From Haloarculaceae archaeon (GTDB lineage Archaea > Halobacteriota > Halobacteria > Halobacteriales > Haloarculaceae): a DNA stretch of 6,861 bases. How positions within the stretch are numbered: position 1 is the stretch's first letter; every line of letters starts with the position of its first letter. The DNA lies in assembly GCA_018609945.1 (NCBI GenBank), contig JAHENO010000089.1:1-6861 (forward strand), given 5' to 3'. The translations under genes were made by a program, and so were the position numbers. Of the stretch, positions 6,340 through 6,861 are shown piece by piece. The notes under the pieces were generated by a model that saw only the letters and a list, made by a program, of their open reading frames with translations, searched no databases and had not been told where the DNA came from.

Positions 6340-6376
6340 CGATCCGTGGATCGGTCGGCCCGGGTATCATTCTTCG
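6340..6376 (-). promoter_or_regulatory. candidate promoter and operator before the single-domain UspA gene
   Basis: Read on the minus strand, CGAAG (6376-6372) followed by AATGATA (6371-6365) resembles a BRE plus TATA box about 30-36 bases before the ATG. Between box and start codon lies the inverted repeat CGATCC-gt-GGATCG (plus strand 6340-6353), near the expected transcription start, where an operator could act. Confidence 0.35.
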
Positions 6377-6392
6377 ATCACTCTCTGGAACG

Positions 6393-6861
6393 CTACTGCC
6401 GGCGGGCGATGAGCACTGCGTCAGCGAGGACGTCGTGGCCGATCGGGACGAGTTGAATCGCCCCGCCGAGCACGAAGATATTGGCAGTCACGAAGCCCGT
6501 CAGCGGCCCCAGGCTCGCAGCCAGCATCCCCAGTGTCACCAGCCCAGTGACGGCGTAGACGAGTCGCTCCTGTCGTCGTAGCTGTGGACTCTCCCAGTTG
6601 TACAGTCCCGTCACGAGGTAGCCGAGCCCCATCACCGCCAGCCACGGGTGCCAGTACGCGTACGCGAGGAGTCCCGACGGAAGCGTTCCGGCGAGGGCGG
6701 CGACATTGACCGCGGTCGCGGCCACGTTGAGCCCGCCCCACACCAGCCAGACCCGGTTGCGCCGGACGGTCGGTGCGGTGTAGCTACCGCCGACGAAGAT
6801 GATTCCGCCGGTCAGAAACACCCACGTGAGGACGATCTACGGGATCAGCCCGATCGGCGCC
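6393..6861 (-). pseudogene. multi-pass membrane protein, apparently interrupted by an in-frame TAG and cut by the window edge
   Basis: From GTG 6821 the frame gives 142 residues with hydrophobic segments at about 1-16, 24-45, 50-75, 87-103 and 106-126, ending IARRQ. The family is not recognised; conspicuous residues are YAYWHPW (54-60) and LYNWESP (73-79). Upstream of the GTG the same frame reads IVLTW back to a TAG at 6837-6839, and beyond it APIGLIP, which is hydrophobic and protein-like up to the window edge. The first helix therefore seems to begin before the stop, as if one TAC or CAG codon had become TAG. The gene may be a recent pseudogene, may restart at GTG 6821, or may reflect a base-call error. 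If functional from the GTG, the first helix is short. The stop lies 57 bases before the UspA gene, so the two may share a transcript. Confidence 0.6.

Noticed and set aside
6837..6839. Pyrrolysine (TAG) readthrough in the membrane-protein gene
   Set aside because: Haloarchaea are not generally known to encode pyrrolysine, and no hairpin or Pyl gene is visible. Nonsense mutation or base-call error is simpler.

Overview
The window looks like a haloarchaeal (class Halobacteria) chromosome segment. GC content is high: a hand count gives about 68% over 4021-4080. Codons end mostly in C or G, the proteins are rich in Asp and Glu, several genes lack a Shine-Dalgarno site in a way that fits leaderless transcripts, and UspA proteins are abundant. 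These are inferences from composition and gene content; there is no rRNA or tRNA gene to place the organism.

Left part (2-2583, + strand): a CoA-disulfide reductase/NADH oxidase-type flavoprotein, cut at its 5' end by the window edge, overlaps an M20 metallopeptidase/deacylase by an ATGA stop-start junction, so the two are probably one operon. A short promoter-like gap leads to a complete classical short-chain dehydrogenase (2669-3442). This gene is slightly less GC-rich than its flanks.

Middle (3443-3979): 537 bases without a convincing intact gene. The GC content falls locally to about 48% (hand count over 3541-3660). The stretch holds small inverted repeats, one possible decayed short membrane-protein reading frame (3697-3822), and a promoter-like T-rich box just before the next gene.

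Right part (3980-6861): an accessory cluster of stress-type genes. It holds a tandem two-domain UspA protein (+), a 90-residue membrane protein (-), a 108-residue acidic protein of unknown function (+), a single-domain UspA with a degenerate nucleotide-binding motif (-), and a multi-pass membrane protein (-). The last gene appears to carry an in-frame TAG near its N-terminus and to run off the right edge. UspA domains next to small membrane proteins suggest a stress or membrane-state response, but no partner or signal is visible.

I found no CRISPR array, complete insertion sequence, toxin-antitoxin pair, defence island or RNA gene, and nothing I would call a new biological system. The points most worth checking are the in-frame TAG at the right edge, the 14-base tandem repeat in front of the gene at 5481, the degenerate UspA motif, the in-frame direct repeat inside the tandem UspA gene, and the long hairpin just after that gene's stop codon.
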